From Neobacillus niacini (lineage in GTDB: Bacteria > Bacillota > Bacilli > Bacillales > Cytobacillaceae), in the NCBI RefSeq assembly GCF_030817595.1, contig NZ_JAUSZN010000001.1, forward strand, positions 938,001 through 1,002,000: a DNA stretch of 64,000 nt, given 5' to 3'. A program made the position numbers and the translations under genes. This document shows positions 1-8,896 of this stretch, in pieces (the first letter of the stretch is position 1; every line of letters begins with the position of its first letter). The notes under the pieces were generated by a model, which was given only the letters and a program-made list of their open reading frames with translations, did not search any database and had not been told where the DNA came from.

Positions 1-1154
1 TTGGCAATGGTCATTTCAGGAGTAACATGATCGAAAATGGTTGGTCCTAAGAAATTCCCTTCTGGATGGTTACTCATTTCTTTGCGTCCATCGCGGATTA
101 AGTCAGCACCTTCTGTGATGCCTCTTTCGATGTAACCAAGGACCTTTTCGCGATGTTCTTTTCTAATAACTGGAGTTAATAACACCTCGTCATCCATTCC
201 ATTTCCGATGATCAACTCATCTGCTTTTTTCGCTAAGGCCTTTACAAATGGTTCATTGTCACCGACAACCACAACCGCACTGCATGCCATACAGCGCTGC
301 CCAGCGCTTCCAAACGTTGAAGAGATAATGTGCTGTACCGCCTTATCCATATCGGCATCTGGCATGACAATATGATGATTTTTCGCTCCAGAAAGCGCTT
401 GAACTCTTTTTCCTTTCGCCGCTGCTCGTTCGTAAACATACTTTGCAACCGGCTGAGAACCAACAAAAGAAATGGCCGCGATATCTTCATGATCGAGTAA
501 TCCATTTACGACATCATGTGCACCATGAACGATATTTAATACTCCAGGAGGAGCCCCAGCTTCAGAGAACAACTCTGCTAATCTATTGGCTAAAATCGGT
601 GTCCGTTCAGATGGTTTTAACACAAAGGCATTTCCGCAGGCAATGGCTAAAGGAAACATCCAAAGCGGTACCATCATAGGAAAGTTAAATGGGGTGATGC
701 CGCCAACCACGCCTAATGGATAGCGGAACATTTCCGAATCAATCTCTTCGGCAATACCTGATAATGTTTCACCCATCATCAAGGTCGGTGCCCCTGAGGC
801 AAATTCTACACATTCAATACCTCTCTGAACCTCCCCATATGCCTCTTTAAATGCTTTACCATTTTCTTGAACAATGAGTCTTGCTAACTCCTCATGGTTA
901 TCACTTAATAGACTATGATATTTAAAGAGGATTCTTGCTCGTTTTGGTACCGGAACCTTTTTCCACTTGCTAAACGCTTCCTTCGCAGCCGCAACCGCCG
1001 CGTTAACATCCTCTTTCGTCGAAACTGGAACTTTAGTGAGTAATTCATTTGTTGCAGGATTTGGGACATTTAGCGTCTGACTGCTGTTTGAACTTACCCA
1101 AACCCCATTAATAAAGTTTTGTAGAACAGTAGTATCCTTTTTAGTTACGCTCAT
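1..1154 (-). CDS. mmsA: CoA-acylating methylmalonate/malonate-semialdehyde dehydrogenase, C-terminus cut by window edge
   Basis: Aldehyde dehydrogenase superfamily enzyme that oxidises methylmalonate or malonate semialdehyde to propionyl-CoA or acetyl-CoA with NAD and CoA. The first 384 residues are visible, starting at ATG 1154 in the sequence MSVTKKDTTV. The cofactor region shows FNFPMMVP, and the catalytic cysteine lies in GQRCMA at about residue 288, as in the IolA/MmsA family (usually about 485 aa, so roughly 100 residues are missing). It lies downstream of the pyrimidine-degradation genes on the same strand. Malonate semialdehyde from beta-alanine (uracil route) or methylmalonate semialdehyde (thymine route) would be its substrate there. 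The family also serves inositol and valine breakdown, but no iol genes are seen. Confidence 0.93.
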   Translation of the reverse strand, partial: MSVTKKDTTVLQNFINGVWVSSNSSQTLNVPNPATNELLTKVPVSTKEDVNAAVAAAKEAFSKWKKVPVPKRARILFKYHSLLSDNHEELARLIVQENGKAFKEAYGEVQRGIECVEFASGAPTLMMGETLSGIAEEIDSEMFRYPLGVVGGITPFNFPMMVPLWMFPLAIACGNAFVLKPSERTPILANRLAELFSEAGAPPGVLNIVHGAHDVVNGLLDHEDIAAISFVGSQPVAKYVYERAAAKGKRVQALSGAKNHHIVMPDADMDKAVQHIISSTFGSAGQRCMACSAVVVVGDNEPFVKALAKKADELIIGNGMDDEVLLTPVIRKEHREKVLGYIERGITEGADLIRDGRKEMSNHPEGNFLGPTIFDHVTPEMTIA

Positions 1155-1276
1155 ATATTCGCCTCCTAGTTAAATAGATGAATGGTAATCATATACATTC
1201 ATTATCTCGTATCGTTGAAAGTTGTTCATTAGACATACTGTAAGAAAACCCCTTCTTTTCTTACACAAAATGAACA

Positions 1277-2467
1277 CTACGTAATATTTTTTTTACTGTT
1301 TGCGAGATAGGGTGATAAATAATCTTTTACAAGCAGCATGAACTCAAATGTTACTCGTTTTTCATGGTCCATTTCTTGTTTGGAACCATTACATTCTAAA
1401 TACGTTTTTAATGTTTCTAACAGCTTGCCGTTATACTTTTTATCATATTGAATGACGGGCTGTAGATATTCCATGACAAGTTCCTGTAAATCTACATGCT
1501 TACTGATTTGGGATATGAGGCGATATAAATGTAAATCCTCATAAAAGTAAATTTTTTCTTTCGACATTTCTTGTTGAATACGAAGTGTTTCTTTTGCCGT
1601 TTGGCAGCTCATATGTATATCTGTTAATTGCTCAACGAGCTTACCTGCCGCCATATATATCTTTGCTGTACGCTTCTTCCTCAGAAACTCTGAATCCTCA
1701 ATTGACTGTATTGCTTTTTTTAATCGATCCTTAATATTCTTATTCGGACGATTATTTAATAAAATGAATATCACTACATTTCTTTTTTCAACCAAAAATA
1801 CAGCAAAGCCATTCTGTTCAAAGACAGAACGAAATAATATCTTTATATAGGTTGCGTCTTGGTTCTCTATCTCTTTAAATGAATGTAACTTGGCTAGTAA
1901 AACAACCGCTTCAGTAGATTTTGGTTTTATCCCGTGTTCCAGTAAATATTCGTTAATACTGTCTAAGGAATGGTCACCCTCTAGCCAGCCTTGGAGCCAC
2001 TCAAATTCTTCGACCCTCCTTTTTTCTTCAGCATATAACTCTCGTAAGTCGCTAATTTTCCTGTATTGTTTGTTAATAATAAAGGTATGAATATCCTGTG
2101 TAATTTCAACGAACGGAACTTCTTTTTGAAAAATAATAATCGGAAACTTTTTTTCTTCTGCAATCTTGATGGCTGCTGCTGGAATTTCTGACAAATAAGT
2201 TCCCATTTCAAAGCAAAGACCTGCTGCATTCGTTTCTACCAGTTGATTGAGCATGGAAACAAACAGGTCCTCATTCTCTGTACATGCCACACCCGTTGAT
2301 AGGATAAGTTCATCTCCGTTTAAAAGATTTCGAATGTTTGTTACTTCGACAACGTGAACCCATTTTACTATCCGGTTCAAACCTTCTTCCCCAGCTATCA
2401 CGACCGCTTCTTCGAAGTGCTTCCGAGATAAAATATCGGAAACCCTTAATGGTAAATGCTCCTTCAT
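1277..2467 (-). CDS. PucR-family transcriptional regulator with a deleted helix-turn-helix core
   Basis: Regulator of the PucR/CdaR type, a family that controls purine and pyrimidine catabolism. The start at 2467 (MKEHLPLRVSDIL) fits the usual beginning of the PucR N-terminal domain; the open frame extends 8 codons further upstream. Residues 1-130 are the PucR ligand domain, followed by a short linker, a CdaR/GGDEF-like domain and the C-terminal HTH_30 region. In that last region LLETLKTYLECNGSKQE runs straight into MDHEKRVTFEFMLL. In relatives a segment of about 25 residues (pattern TAxxLFxxRQTLYHRxxKLxxLLGxDF) separates these two blocks. The frame is kept, so this looks like an in-frame deletion near position 1372 that removes the recognition helix. 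DNA binding is therefore doubtful. Its likely targets are the flanking pyrimidine genes. Confidence 0.85.
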   Translation of the reverse strand: MKEHLPLRVSDILSRKHFEEAVVIAGEEGLNRIVKWVHVVEVTNIRNLLNGDELILSTGVACTENEDLFVSMLNQLVETNAAGLCFEMGTYLSEIPAAAIKIAEEKKFPIIIFQKEVPFVEITQDIHTFIINKQYRKISDLRELYAEEKRRVEEFEWLQGWLEGDHSLDSINEYLLEHGIKPKSTEAVVLLAKLHSFKEIENQDATYIKILFRSVFEQNGFAVFLVEKRNVVIFILLNNRPNKNIKDRLKKAIQSIEDSEFLRKKRTAKIYMAAGKLVEQLTDIHMSCQTAKETLRIQQEMSKEKIYFYEDLHLYRLISQISKHVDLQELVMEYLQPVIQYDKKYNGKLLETLKTYLECNGSKQEMDHEKRVTFEFMLLVKDYLSPYLANSKKNIT

Positions 2468-2543
2468 CCTATTTCTCCCAACTATAAACATAAATTTTCA
2501 AAAGAGGATTGGTTATAAGCACCAATCCCCCTTTCTTCTCAGC

Positions 2544-2762
2544 TCATCTTATGCCTAAATTCTGTTTAATAAGTAAGCTGGAAAAATACTTTCTTGCATT
2601 GGCAGTGCCAATAAGCAATGTTTCCTTTTCTTTACTCGCTGGGTGGTAAAACTCAACCGAAGCCCCATCTAAGTGTTCATGGACTGCATTAATTCGAAAC
2701 CCCTTTTGGATGAAAAAATCAAGCTTATCTCGTTCATTAAGATATTGTTGATAATCCGACAT
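2544..2762 (-). CDS. small protein of unknown function in the pyrimidine-catabolism cluster
   Basis: A 72-residue soluble, charged protein with no signal peptide or membrane segment. The start at 2762 has a good ribosome binding site (AGGAGGATAC just upstream). It begins 29 nt after the stop of the permease gene on the same strand, so co-transcription is likely. I do not recognise a domain. The middle part (EHLDGASVEFYHPASKEKETLLI) looks like alternating beta strands. The position between transporter and regulator suggests a minor partner of the pathway, but nothing in the sequence gives a function. Confidence 0.65.
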   Translation of the reverse strand: MSDYQQYLNERDKLDFFIQKGFRINAVHEHLDGASVEFYHPASKEKETLLIGTANARKYFSSLLIKQNLGIR

Positions 2763-2791
2763 CGTATCCTCCTACAATTCAGAAATTTTCA

Positions 2792-4261
2792 TTAATCAAA
2801 TTTTAAACCAGCAGGTGCTTCCTCGATGACAGACTCAAATTCTTCTTCAATCACCCAATCACGTCCGACTGAGATTCCTAGATATTTTGCGTCACTTGGA
2901 TCTTCAATTTCAGCTTGTTGATACTTCTTAAACCACCAGTATTTGGCCAGGACATAATAGATAGCAGCTCCAAGCAGGAAACCTACTAAAAATCCATACG
3001 CCGGGAGTAAATAGGAGACATAACCGCCAATAATCCAAGCAATAAAGCCTGCAAGATTCACACCGCCCCAATATCTAAATTGACCATGGTCTTCATATAA
3101 CTCCGGCACATTTACTCTTCTTTTACGGATTAAATAATAGTCCGCAAAGAGAATACCAACGATTGCTGATAATATGCCGCCAACGATTAGTAGGATAGGA
3201 ATGATGACACCAAATAACTCCCACGGTTGAACGATTGTACCAACGATTCCTGCTGTGATAACACCTGCCCAAAAAGGAAACTTCGGTCCGCCTACATTAG
3301 AGAAAATCGTTGCAGCTGGAACCACGTTGGCAGCTGTATTCGTTGACCACTGGGCTAATACGATCATCAACAGTAAAACGGCAAGGATAAACCCGCTGGC
3401 TGACTCTTGAAGTGCAACTACAGGATCAGCATTTAATACCGCAATGTAAGATACTGCACCGATGATGATCATAAAGGTCTGCGTTAATGGCATGGCAACT
3501 AGATTTCCAATTAATGAACTCTTATTACGTTTAAACCAGTTTTTTTCATTTGCAGGAGCTTTTATAAATCGCGAAATCGTGGGAATATCAGCACTCAATG
3601 TTGCCCAGAAGCCCATGTTACTAAAAATAACAACCATAAAAGCAGTAACTGCCGCACCACCTGTAACAGGTGATTCTACCCAGCTCCAAACATCTCTTCC
3701 CGCTGCTTGTGCTTGGTCAGATAATGAGGAATACATCCAAATCGAGATTAAGAGAATGATTGGCGCTGCTAAATCTGCAAACCGTTCAATTGATTTAATT
3801 CCTAATGCGGTATTAATCAATTGGAAAATTGCAAAAATTATAAAGCAGACGAACCAATTATCAAAACCAGATAAAATATTTAGAATGCCGTTCATTGCTG
3901 TCGCACCAAAATAGGTATTAATGCCAAACCAAGCTGATGCAGTAACTCCCCTAGTGATCGAAGGAATATGGGTTCCGATCGTTCCAAACGGTGCTCTCAT
4001 GTACACAGGAAATGACAATCCATGCTCTATGCCGATATCCGCAATTAAGGAAATGAAAAATCCGATGGCGAGTGAACCGATAATGGTTGCAAGAATGACA
4101 AGTGGCAAGGAGAGACTTTGGACCCCTGCACCGCCAATTGCAAAAGTTGCGAGCACTACTACCATCCCAACCCACATAAATGAGTATCCTAGCTTTGTAA
4201 CTTTTCTGTCTTTTTGTTGAATAGGTAATAAATCTGAAGATTTTAAGTGGCTTTTTTTCAT
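2792..4261 (-). CDS. NCS1-family nucleobase/allantoin/hydantoin permease
   Basis: Polytopic transporter of 489 aa belonging to the nucleobase:cation symporter-1 family (Mhp1, PucI and CodB relatives), which imports uracil, cytosine, allantoin or hydantoins with a cation. About 12 hydrophobic segments are visible. The first, around residues 28-50 (MWVGMVVVLATFAIGG), is typical of the family, as is the later GVTASAWFGINTYFGATAMN segment around residues 105-125. It is encoded in the same direction as dihydropyrimidinase and PreTA, so a pyrimidine or dihydropyrimidine substrate is most likely. Uracil, thymine and allantoin cannot be told apart by sequence. A repeat element and about 470 bp separate it from hydA, so it may have its own promoter. 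Confidence 0.9.
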   Translation of the reverse strand: MKKSHLKSSDLLPIQQKDRKVTKLGYSFMWVGMVVVLATFAIGGAGVQSLSLPLVILATIIGSLAIGFFISLIADIGIEHGLSFPVYMRAPFGTIGTHIPSITRGVTASAWFGINTYFGATAMNGILNILSGFDNWFVCFIIFAIFQLINTALGIKSIERFADLAAPIILLISIWMYSSLSDQAQAAGRDVWSWVESPVTGGAAVTAFMVVIFSNMGFWATLSADIPTISRFIKAPANEKNWFKRNKSSLIGNLVAMPLTQTFMIIIGAVSYIAVLNADPVVALQESASGFILAVLLLMIVLAQWSTNTAANVVPAATIFSNVGGPKFPFWAGVITAGIVGTIVQPWELFGVIIPILLIVGGILSAIVGILFADYYLIRKRRVNVPELYEDHGQFRYWGGVNLAGFIAWIIGGYVSYLLPAYGFLVGFLLGAAIYYVLAKYWWFKKYQQAEIEDPSDAKYLGISVGRDWVIEEEFESVIEEAPAGLKFD

Positions 4262-4306
4262 ATGAACACTCCTTTTCGGTTTAACTAAAGGCTGTGTTGA
4301 TTGGGC

Positions 4307-4562
4307 CTGTTGATTTCCGCTACACTAAGGAAAGCTACTTCGAATAATCACCGCAGTGACAGGCGGTCTTTGCCTGTCACGAGGCACTTCGCGCACCTTA
4401 GGGCGTGCCGGGGAGCCTCCTCGGCGCTTAAGCGCCTGTGGGGTCCCCCCCCAGCCCCGTACTCCCGCAGGACTCTGTAGTACTTCCTCGAATCCGCCCA
4501 CGCACGAAGAAAATGCGATAGCATTTTCGAGGAGTCTTCGTGCCTTTCGCTCCAATCAACAG
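4307..4562. repeat. GC-rich dispersed repeat element with inverted ends
   Basis: About 255 bp, far richer in G+C than its surroundings, bounded by CTGTTGATT on the left (4307) and AATCAACAG on the right (ending 4562). Inside are several short palindromes, for example ggcgcttaagcgcc. Near the right end there is an inverted repeat, cacgaaga...tcttcgtg, that encloses a second hairpin aaatgc-gat-agcattt. Open frames inside it are compositional artefacts. From memory, very similar GC-rich elements, reading in reverse as 'ttgattggagc...cacgaagactcctgcgggagta', are scattered between genes in several Bacillus relatives. I cannot confirm copy number here. It could be a structured RNA or a non-autonomous mobile element. 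Confidence 0.6.
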
Positions 4563-4653
4563 GGTGCAAATCAACAATTATCTCGAACACAGCCAAGATT
4601 ATAGAATTTAAATAATCAAATTCAATCACCGACAACAACTGAGGTTATTTAGG

Positions 4654-4682
4654 GCAATTGCTTGTTGTGTGCAAGCAATTGC
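4654..4682 (-). terminator. hairpin downstream of hydA
   Basis: Perfect 11-bp inverted repeat gcaattgcttg / caagcaattgc with a 7-nt loop, about 50 nt after the hydA stop. The following minus-strand sequence is only weakly U-rich, so it may be a processing or partial termination signal rather than a strong terminator. Confidence 0.35.
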
Positions 4683-4730
4683 AGGAGTCGTTCAACAATG
4701 AATGGAGAAGTGGGTTTTAATCTAATGCTG

Positions 4731-6149
4731 TTAAATAGGTAGGGTTTCGTTTTGGTTTACTGGTGCATTCACATTGTATTTGGCTCTCTTAAGATATTGA
4801 CCTGAACCTGGTTTGCCGACGAACTGCTTATCCCGGACGACGAATTCTCCTCGTGATAGAACGGAAACAGGTTCACCTGTGACTTTCATGCCTTCAAAGG
4901 CATTGTAATCGACTGCCATATGGTGAGTTTCGGCAGAGATTACTCTTTCAACTTGCGGATCAAAGATAACGATATCGGCATCCGCCCCCACTGCAATGGT
5001 TCCTTTTTTCGGGTATAATCCAAATAATTTAGCCGCTCGGGTAGAAGTTAAATCAACAAACTGGTTAAGACTTATGCGTCCTTTCTTCACACCCTCAGAG
5101 AATAAAATCGATAGTCGATCTTCAATAATCGGTCCACCGTTTGGAATTTTTGTAAAATCATCTTTTCCTAAATCCTTTTGTCCTTTAAAATCAAAGGAGC
5201 ACTGATCAGATCCAAGAGTTTGCAATTGGCCGCTCTTTAAAGCATTCCACAAAACTTCTTGGTTCCATTTTTCTCGTAATGGAGGCGACCAAACATATTT
5301 TGCACCTTCAAAATTTGGTCTTTCTAGGTAACTTTGATCTAATACTAAATATTGCGGACAGGTTTCACCCCACACATTAAAGCCCTTGCTGCGTGCTTCG
5401 GCTATTTTTTCAACCGCATCCGCACAAGAAACGTGGACCACATATAATTGGGAGTTTGCTAGTCCGGTCAGTGTGGCTGCTCTCCCTGTCGCTTCTCCCT
5501 CTAACTCAGGCGGTCTTGTCAGTGCGTGGTAGATTGGATCTTTGTTTCCTTCCGCAATGGCCTTTTTGGTTAAATAATCAATGACATCTCCATTTTCAGC
5601 ATGGACCATCACAAGCGCTCCATGTTCTTTCGCTGATACAAGGGTTCGGAACAATGTGTCATCATCTGCTTGAAAAACGTTTTTGTAGGCCATAAACACT
5701 TTAAAAGAGGTAATGCCTTCTTCATTGATCACATAAGGAAGTTCGCTTAAGACATTTTCATTAATTTCAGCAATCATTAAATGGAAACCATAGTCGATTA
5801 CCGCTTTTTCCTTCGATTTAGCATGCCAGGTTTGGATCGCATTTTTTAATGGTTCACCTTTCGTGGTTAGGCAAAAATCTATTACTGTCGTAGTTCCCCC
5901 AAAAGCTGCCGCCTTTGTTCCCGTCTCAAAATCATCCTTTGTCACCGTTCCTCCAAAAGGCATATCTAAATGGGTATGAGGATCAATCCCCCCAGGAATA
6001 ACAAGACAGCCATTGGCATCAATTATTTCTGCTCCTTGTGATGACAGATTCGTGCCAATCTGAGATATTCTTCCATCTTCAATTAATATTTCCGCTATAT
6101 AAGTATCTGAAGCTGTTACAATCGTCCCGTTTTTTATCAATTTCTTCAT
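4731..6149 (-). CDS. hydA: dihydropyrimidinase (D-hydantoinase)
   Basis: Binuclear metal amidohydrolase of 472 aa that opens 5,6-dihydrouracil or dihydrothymine to the N-carbamoyl beta-amino acid. All ligands sit at the canonical positions of bacterial D-hydantoinases: His58 and His60 in PHTHLD, the carboxylatable Lys150 in TSFKVFMAYK, His183 in VHAENGD, His239 in VVHVS, and Asp315 in LGSDQCS. The length is normal for the family. It lies 15 nt downstream of preA on the same strand and so is probably translated from one message with preT-preA. The following step (beta-ureidopropionase) is not in this window and is presumably beyond position 1. Confidence 0.95.
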   Translation of the reverse strand: MKKLIKNGTIVTASDTYIAEILIEDGRISQIGTNLSSQGAEIIDANGCLVIPGGIDPHTHLDMPFGGTVTKDDFETGTKAAAFGGTTTVIDFCLTTKGEPLKNAIQTWHAKSKEKAVIDYGFHLMIAEINENVLSELPYVINEEGITSFKVFMAYKNVFQADDDTLFRTLVSAKEHGALVMVHAENGDVIDYLTKKAIAEGNKDPIYHALTRPPELEGEATGRAATLTGLANSQLYVVHVSCADAVEKIAEARSKGFNVWGETCPQYLVLDQSYLERPNFEGAKYVWSPPLREKWNQEVLWNALKSGQLQTLGSDQCSFDFKGQKDLGKDDFTKIPNGGPIIEDRLSILFSEGVKKGRISLNQFVDLTSTRAAKLFGLYPKKGTIAVGADADIVIFDPQVERVISAETHHMAVDYNAFEGMKVTGEPVSVLSRGEFVVRDKQFVGKPGSGQYLKRAKYNVNAPVNQNETLPI

Positions 6150-6164
6150 ACAATATCTCCCTTC

Positions 6165-7451
6165 TTATTTGTGAATATCAATCTTACATTCTGCTGCTAG
6201 ACTCAATGCCGTCTGTCGTTCATTCCAGGACATTGGCGGCAATTCATTTGGTACTTCCACCATATCAATTGCTCCATCAACTGGGCAGACAATCGAGCAA
6301 AGATTACAGCCAACACAATCCTCTTCTCTAACCTTCAAATAGCCATTCCCGTTTTCGTCTGTTAACCTATCAATACATTGATGAGAGGTATCCTCGCAGG
6401 CAATATGGCACTTGTTACAGTTGATGCAAACCTCGGTGTTGATTTTTGCCACAATATTATAATTAAGATCTAAATTACCCCAATCCGAATATCTTGGAAC
6501 AGATTTACCAATGATTTCGCTAACAGATTTAATACCCTTGCCATCTAAGTAATGGCTTAGTCCTTCAATCATATCTTCAACAATACGAAATCCATGATGC
6601 ATAGCAGCAGTACAAATTTGCACTCCAGTTGCACCCATTAACATAAACTCTACGGCATCTTGCCAGTTCGAGATCCCGCCAATTCCCGAAATCGGAACAT
6701 TAATATTTGCATGTCGAGCGCACTCTGCCACCATATTTAAGGCGATAGGCTTTACTGCAGGACCACAATAGCCGCCATGTGCACCCTTGCCGGCAACATG
6801 TGGAATCGTATTCCATGTATCAAGGTCTACTCCCATTAAACTATTAATGGTGTTAATCATACTGATAGCGTCAGCTCCACCATTACATGCAGCTTCAGCA
6901 GTAGCGGTAATATCCGTAATGTTTGGTGTTAGTTTTACAATAACAGGAGTTTTTGCCACTTCCTTTACCCAATAAGTCTGCCGTTCAACTAAGGCTGGTA
7001 CCTGCCCAGAGGCAGACCCCATTCCTCGTTCAGCCATTCCGTGCGGACAGCCGAAGTTTAGCTCCAGACCATCGACCCCAACATCCTCAACACGTTTAAC
7101 TAATTCATGCCACTTTTCTTGTTGTGGCTCCATCATTAAAGAGGCAATAATTGCATGGTTTGGAAATCTCTTTTTCGTTTCATAGATTTCCTTTAAATTA
7201 ACATCTAATGGCCGGTCCGTGATCAATTCGATATTATTGAACCCAGCAACCCGCTGTCCGTTAAAACTTATCGCCGCAAACCGCGAGGAAACATTTAAGA
7301 TGGGGTCGCCCAATGTCTTCCAAACGGCACCGCCCCACCCCGCTTCAAAGGCTCGCTGAACCTGATACCCTGAATTAGTTGGAGGTGCAGAAGCTAACCA
7401 AAATGGGTTAGGAGATTTTATTCCTGCAAGATTAATACTTAAATCAGCCAA
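6165..7451 (-). CDS. preA: NAD-dependent dihydropyrimidine dehydrogenase, catalytic subunit PreA
   Basis: FMN and iron-sulfur subunit of 428 aa that, with PreT, reduces uracil and thymine to the 5,6-dihydro forms using NADH. Residues 1-310 form a dihydroorotate-dehydrogenase-like TIM barrel with NFGCPHGMAERGMGS around residues 132-147, where Cys135 is in the family's active-site loop. The C-terminus carries two [4Fe-4S] motifs: Cys342/345/348/352 and Cys379/382/385/389. It follows preT by 80 nt and precedes hydA by 15 nt. The order preT-preA-hydA and the matching cofactors support the assignment over dihydroorotate dehydrogenase. Confidence 0.96.
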   Translation of the reverse strand: MADLSINLAGIKSPNPFWLASAPPTNSGYQVQRAFEAGWGGAVWKTLGDPILNVSSRFAAISFNGQRVAGFNNIELITDRPLDVNLKEIYETKKRFPNHAIIASLMMEPQQEKWHELVKRVEDVGVDGLELNFGCPHGMAERGMGSASGQVPALVERQTYWVKEVAKTPVIVKLTPNITDITATAEAACNGGADAISMINTINSLMGVDLDTWNTIPHVAGKGAHGGYCGPAVKPIALNMVAECARHANINVPISGIGGISNWQDAVEFMLMGATGVQICTAAMHHGFRIVEDMIEGLSHYLDGKGIKSVSEIIGKSVPRYSDWGNLDLNYNIVAKINTEVCINCNKCHIACEDTSHQCIDRLTDENGNGYLKVREEDCVGCNLCSIVCPVDGAIDMVEVPNELPPMSWNERQTALSLAAECKIDIHK

Positions 7452-7531
7452 ATGAATTCACCCCTTTTTAATAAGAAACATCCTTTATCTATAGAAAGCG
7501 CTTACATGATTATATTCTTTTTTATTTCATA

Positions 7532-8896
7532 TTATTGTGTTACACCAGCTGCTTTAAATTGTTTATAAATGCTATGCGCTACCAGTTTCCCTTGCTGTGC
7601 AGCGGTAACGACCATGGCATCGCCATTACCTTTTCCAAAAACAACATCACCACACGCATATATTTTGGGATTGGAAGTTTGATAGGTTTCTTTATTTACC
7701 TGTACGACACCACTATCATGCAGTAGTTCTAGAGCTTCTATTAACTCTAGATGCCTAGTTTGGCCTATCGCTTTGATAACAGCATCCACAGGAATAACAT
7801 ATTCAGATCCTTCAACTGGATTAGGTCTTCTACGCCCGTCTTGATCAGGTTCACCAAGATTCATTTTGATACATTCAATCCCGGTTACCTTCCCACTTTT
7901 ATCGCCAATAATTCTCTTAGGTGCCGTTAACCAGCGGAATTCCACGCCATCTTGTTTAGCAAATTCATATTCAAAATCATAGGCTGTCATTTCTTCTTCC
8001 GTTCGCCGGTAAAGGATTTTTACATTTTCTGCACCTAAACGGACGGAACAGGTAGCACCATCAATGGCCGTATTTCCCGCACCGATGACAACCACGCGCT
8101 TCCCAACAAAATCCTTAGATAATTTTCCGCTTTTTGTTCCCTTTACAAATTCAATGGCATCAAAGACTCCTTCGAGATCTTCACCTTCGATACCCAAATG
8201 AGGAACATGCGCCATGCCAACTGCCAAGACAATACAATCAAAATCTTTAAGTAAATCCTCTATAGGTACATCTTTACCAACACGAGTATTGGTTTTGATT
8301 GTTACATTAAGTTTTTCAACTTGTTCCACTTCCCAATAAGAAATGGATTGTGGAAGACGGAAAGAGACAATTCCATAAGTATTTAACCCCCCCGCTTTTT
8401 CTGCAGCTTCAAATATCGTCACTTTATATCCAAACCGGACTAATTCTCTCGCAGCAGAAAGTCCAGCAGGTCCGCCGCCCACTACAGCAACAGCTTTACC
8501 ATTAGGTATTCCAGGCTCGAATAGGGTTTGTTCATTTTTGATGGCCCAATCAGTGGCATATCTCTGGAGATTTCCAATCATAATGGGTTTTGTGGAATGA
8601 TTTAAGACACAGGCACCTTCACACAGCTCCTCTGTTGGACACACTCTAGAACAGCTTGCTCCAACTGGATTCGAGGTCATAATCGTTTTCGCAGAACCAA
8701 GTAGATTTCCTGACGCAATTTTTTTTATAAAAGTTGGGATATCGATGCCTGTGGGGCATGCCTTAATACATGGGGCATCAAAGCAATAAAGGCAGCGATT
8801 CGATTCTTCCAACGCTTCTTGGCTGGTAAGTGCACGTTCTACTTCTTGGAAGTTACGTTCTAGATTGATAGTGGAGATTCGCTGTATTTTTTCCAA
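7532..8896 (-). CDS. preT: NAD-dependent dihydropyrimidine dehydrogenase, electron-transfer subunit PreT
   Basis: Flavoprotein of 454 aa that passes electrons from NADH to PreA. The frame is open back to 9133, but the protein similarity starts at about 8890. A TTG at 8896 preceded by AAGGAGGGC at the right distance is the likely start. The N-terminus has iron-sulfur motifs RCLYCFDAPCIKACPTGID and SCSRVCPTEELCEGAC. Two dinucleotide folds follow, GGGPAGLSAA for FAD and GAGNTAIDGA for NAD, the GltD-like plan expected of PreT. First gene of the apparent preT-preA-hydA transcription unit. Confidence 0.93.
   Translation of the reverse strand: MEKIQRISTINLERNFQEVERALTSQEALEESNRCLYCFDAPCIKACPTGIDIPTFIKKIASGNLLGSAKTIMTSNPVGASCSRVCPTEELCEGACVLNHSTKPIMIGNLQRYATDWAIKNEQTLFEPGIPNGKAVAVVGGGPAGLSAARELVRFGYKVTIFEAAEKAGGLNTYGIVSFRLPQSISYWEVEQVEKLNVTIKTNTRVGKDVPIEDLLKDFDCIVLAVGMAHVPHLGIEGEDLEGVFDAIEFVKGTKSGKLSKDFVGKRVVVIGAGNTAIDGATCSVRLGAENVKILYRRTEEEMTAYDFEYEFAKQDGVEFRWLTAPKRIIGDKSGKVTGIECIKMNLGEPDQDGRRRPNPVEGSEYVIPVDAVIKAIGQTRHLELIEALELLHDSGVVQVNKETYQTSNPKIYACGDVVFGKGNGDAMVVTAAQQGKLVAHSIYKQFKAAGVTQ

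Noticed and set aside
2467..2491. Earlier start for the PucR-like protein
   Set aside because: The extra residues MFIVGRNR are not part of the PucR domain. ATG 2467 begins the conserved MKEHLPLRVSDIL sequence.
4325..4638. Overlapping open frames on both strands in the GC-rich element
   Set aside because: They arise from high GC content, have no ribosome binding site and show no protein-like pattern. The element is better described as a repeat.
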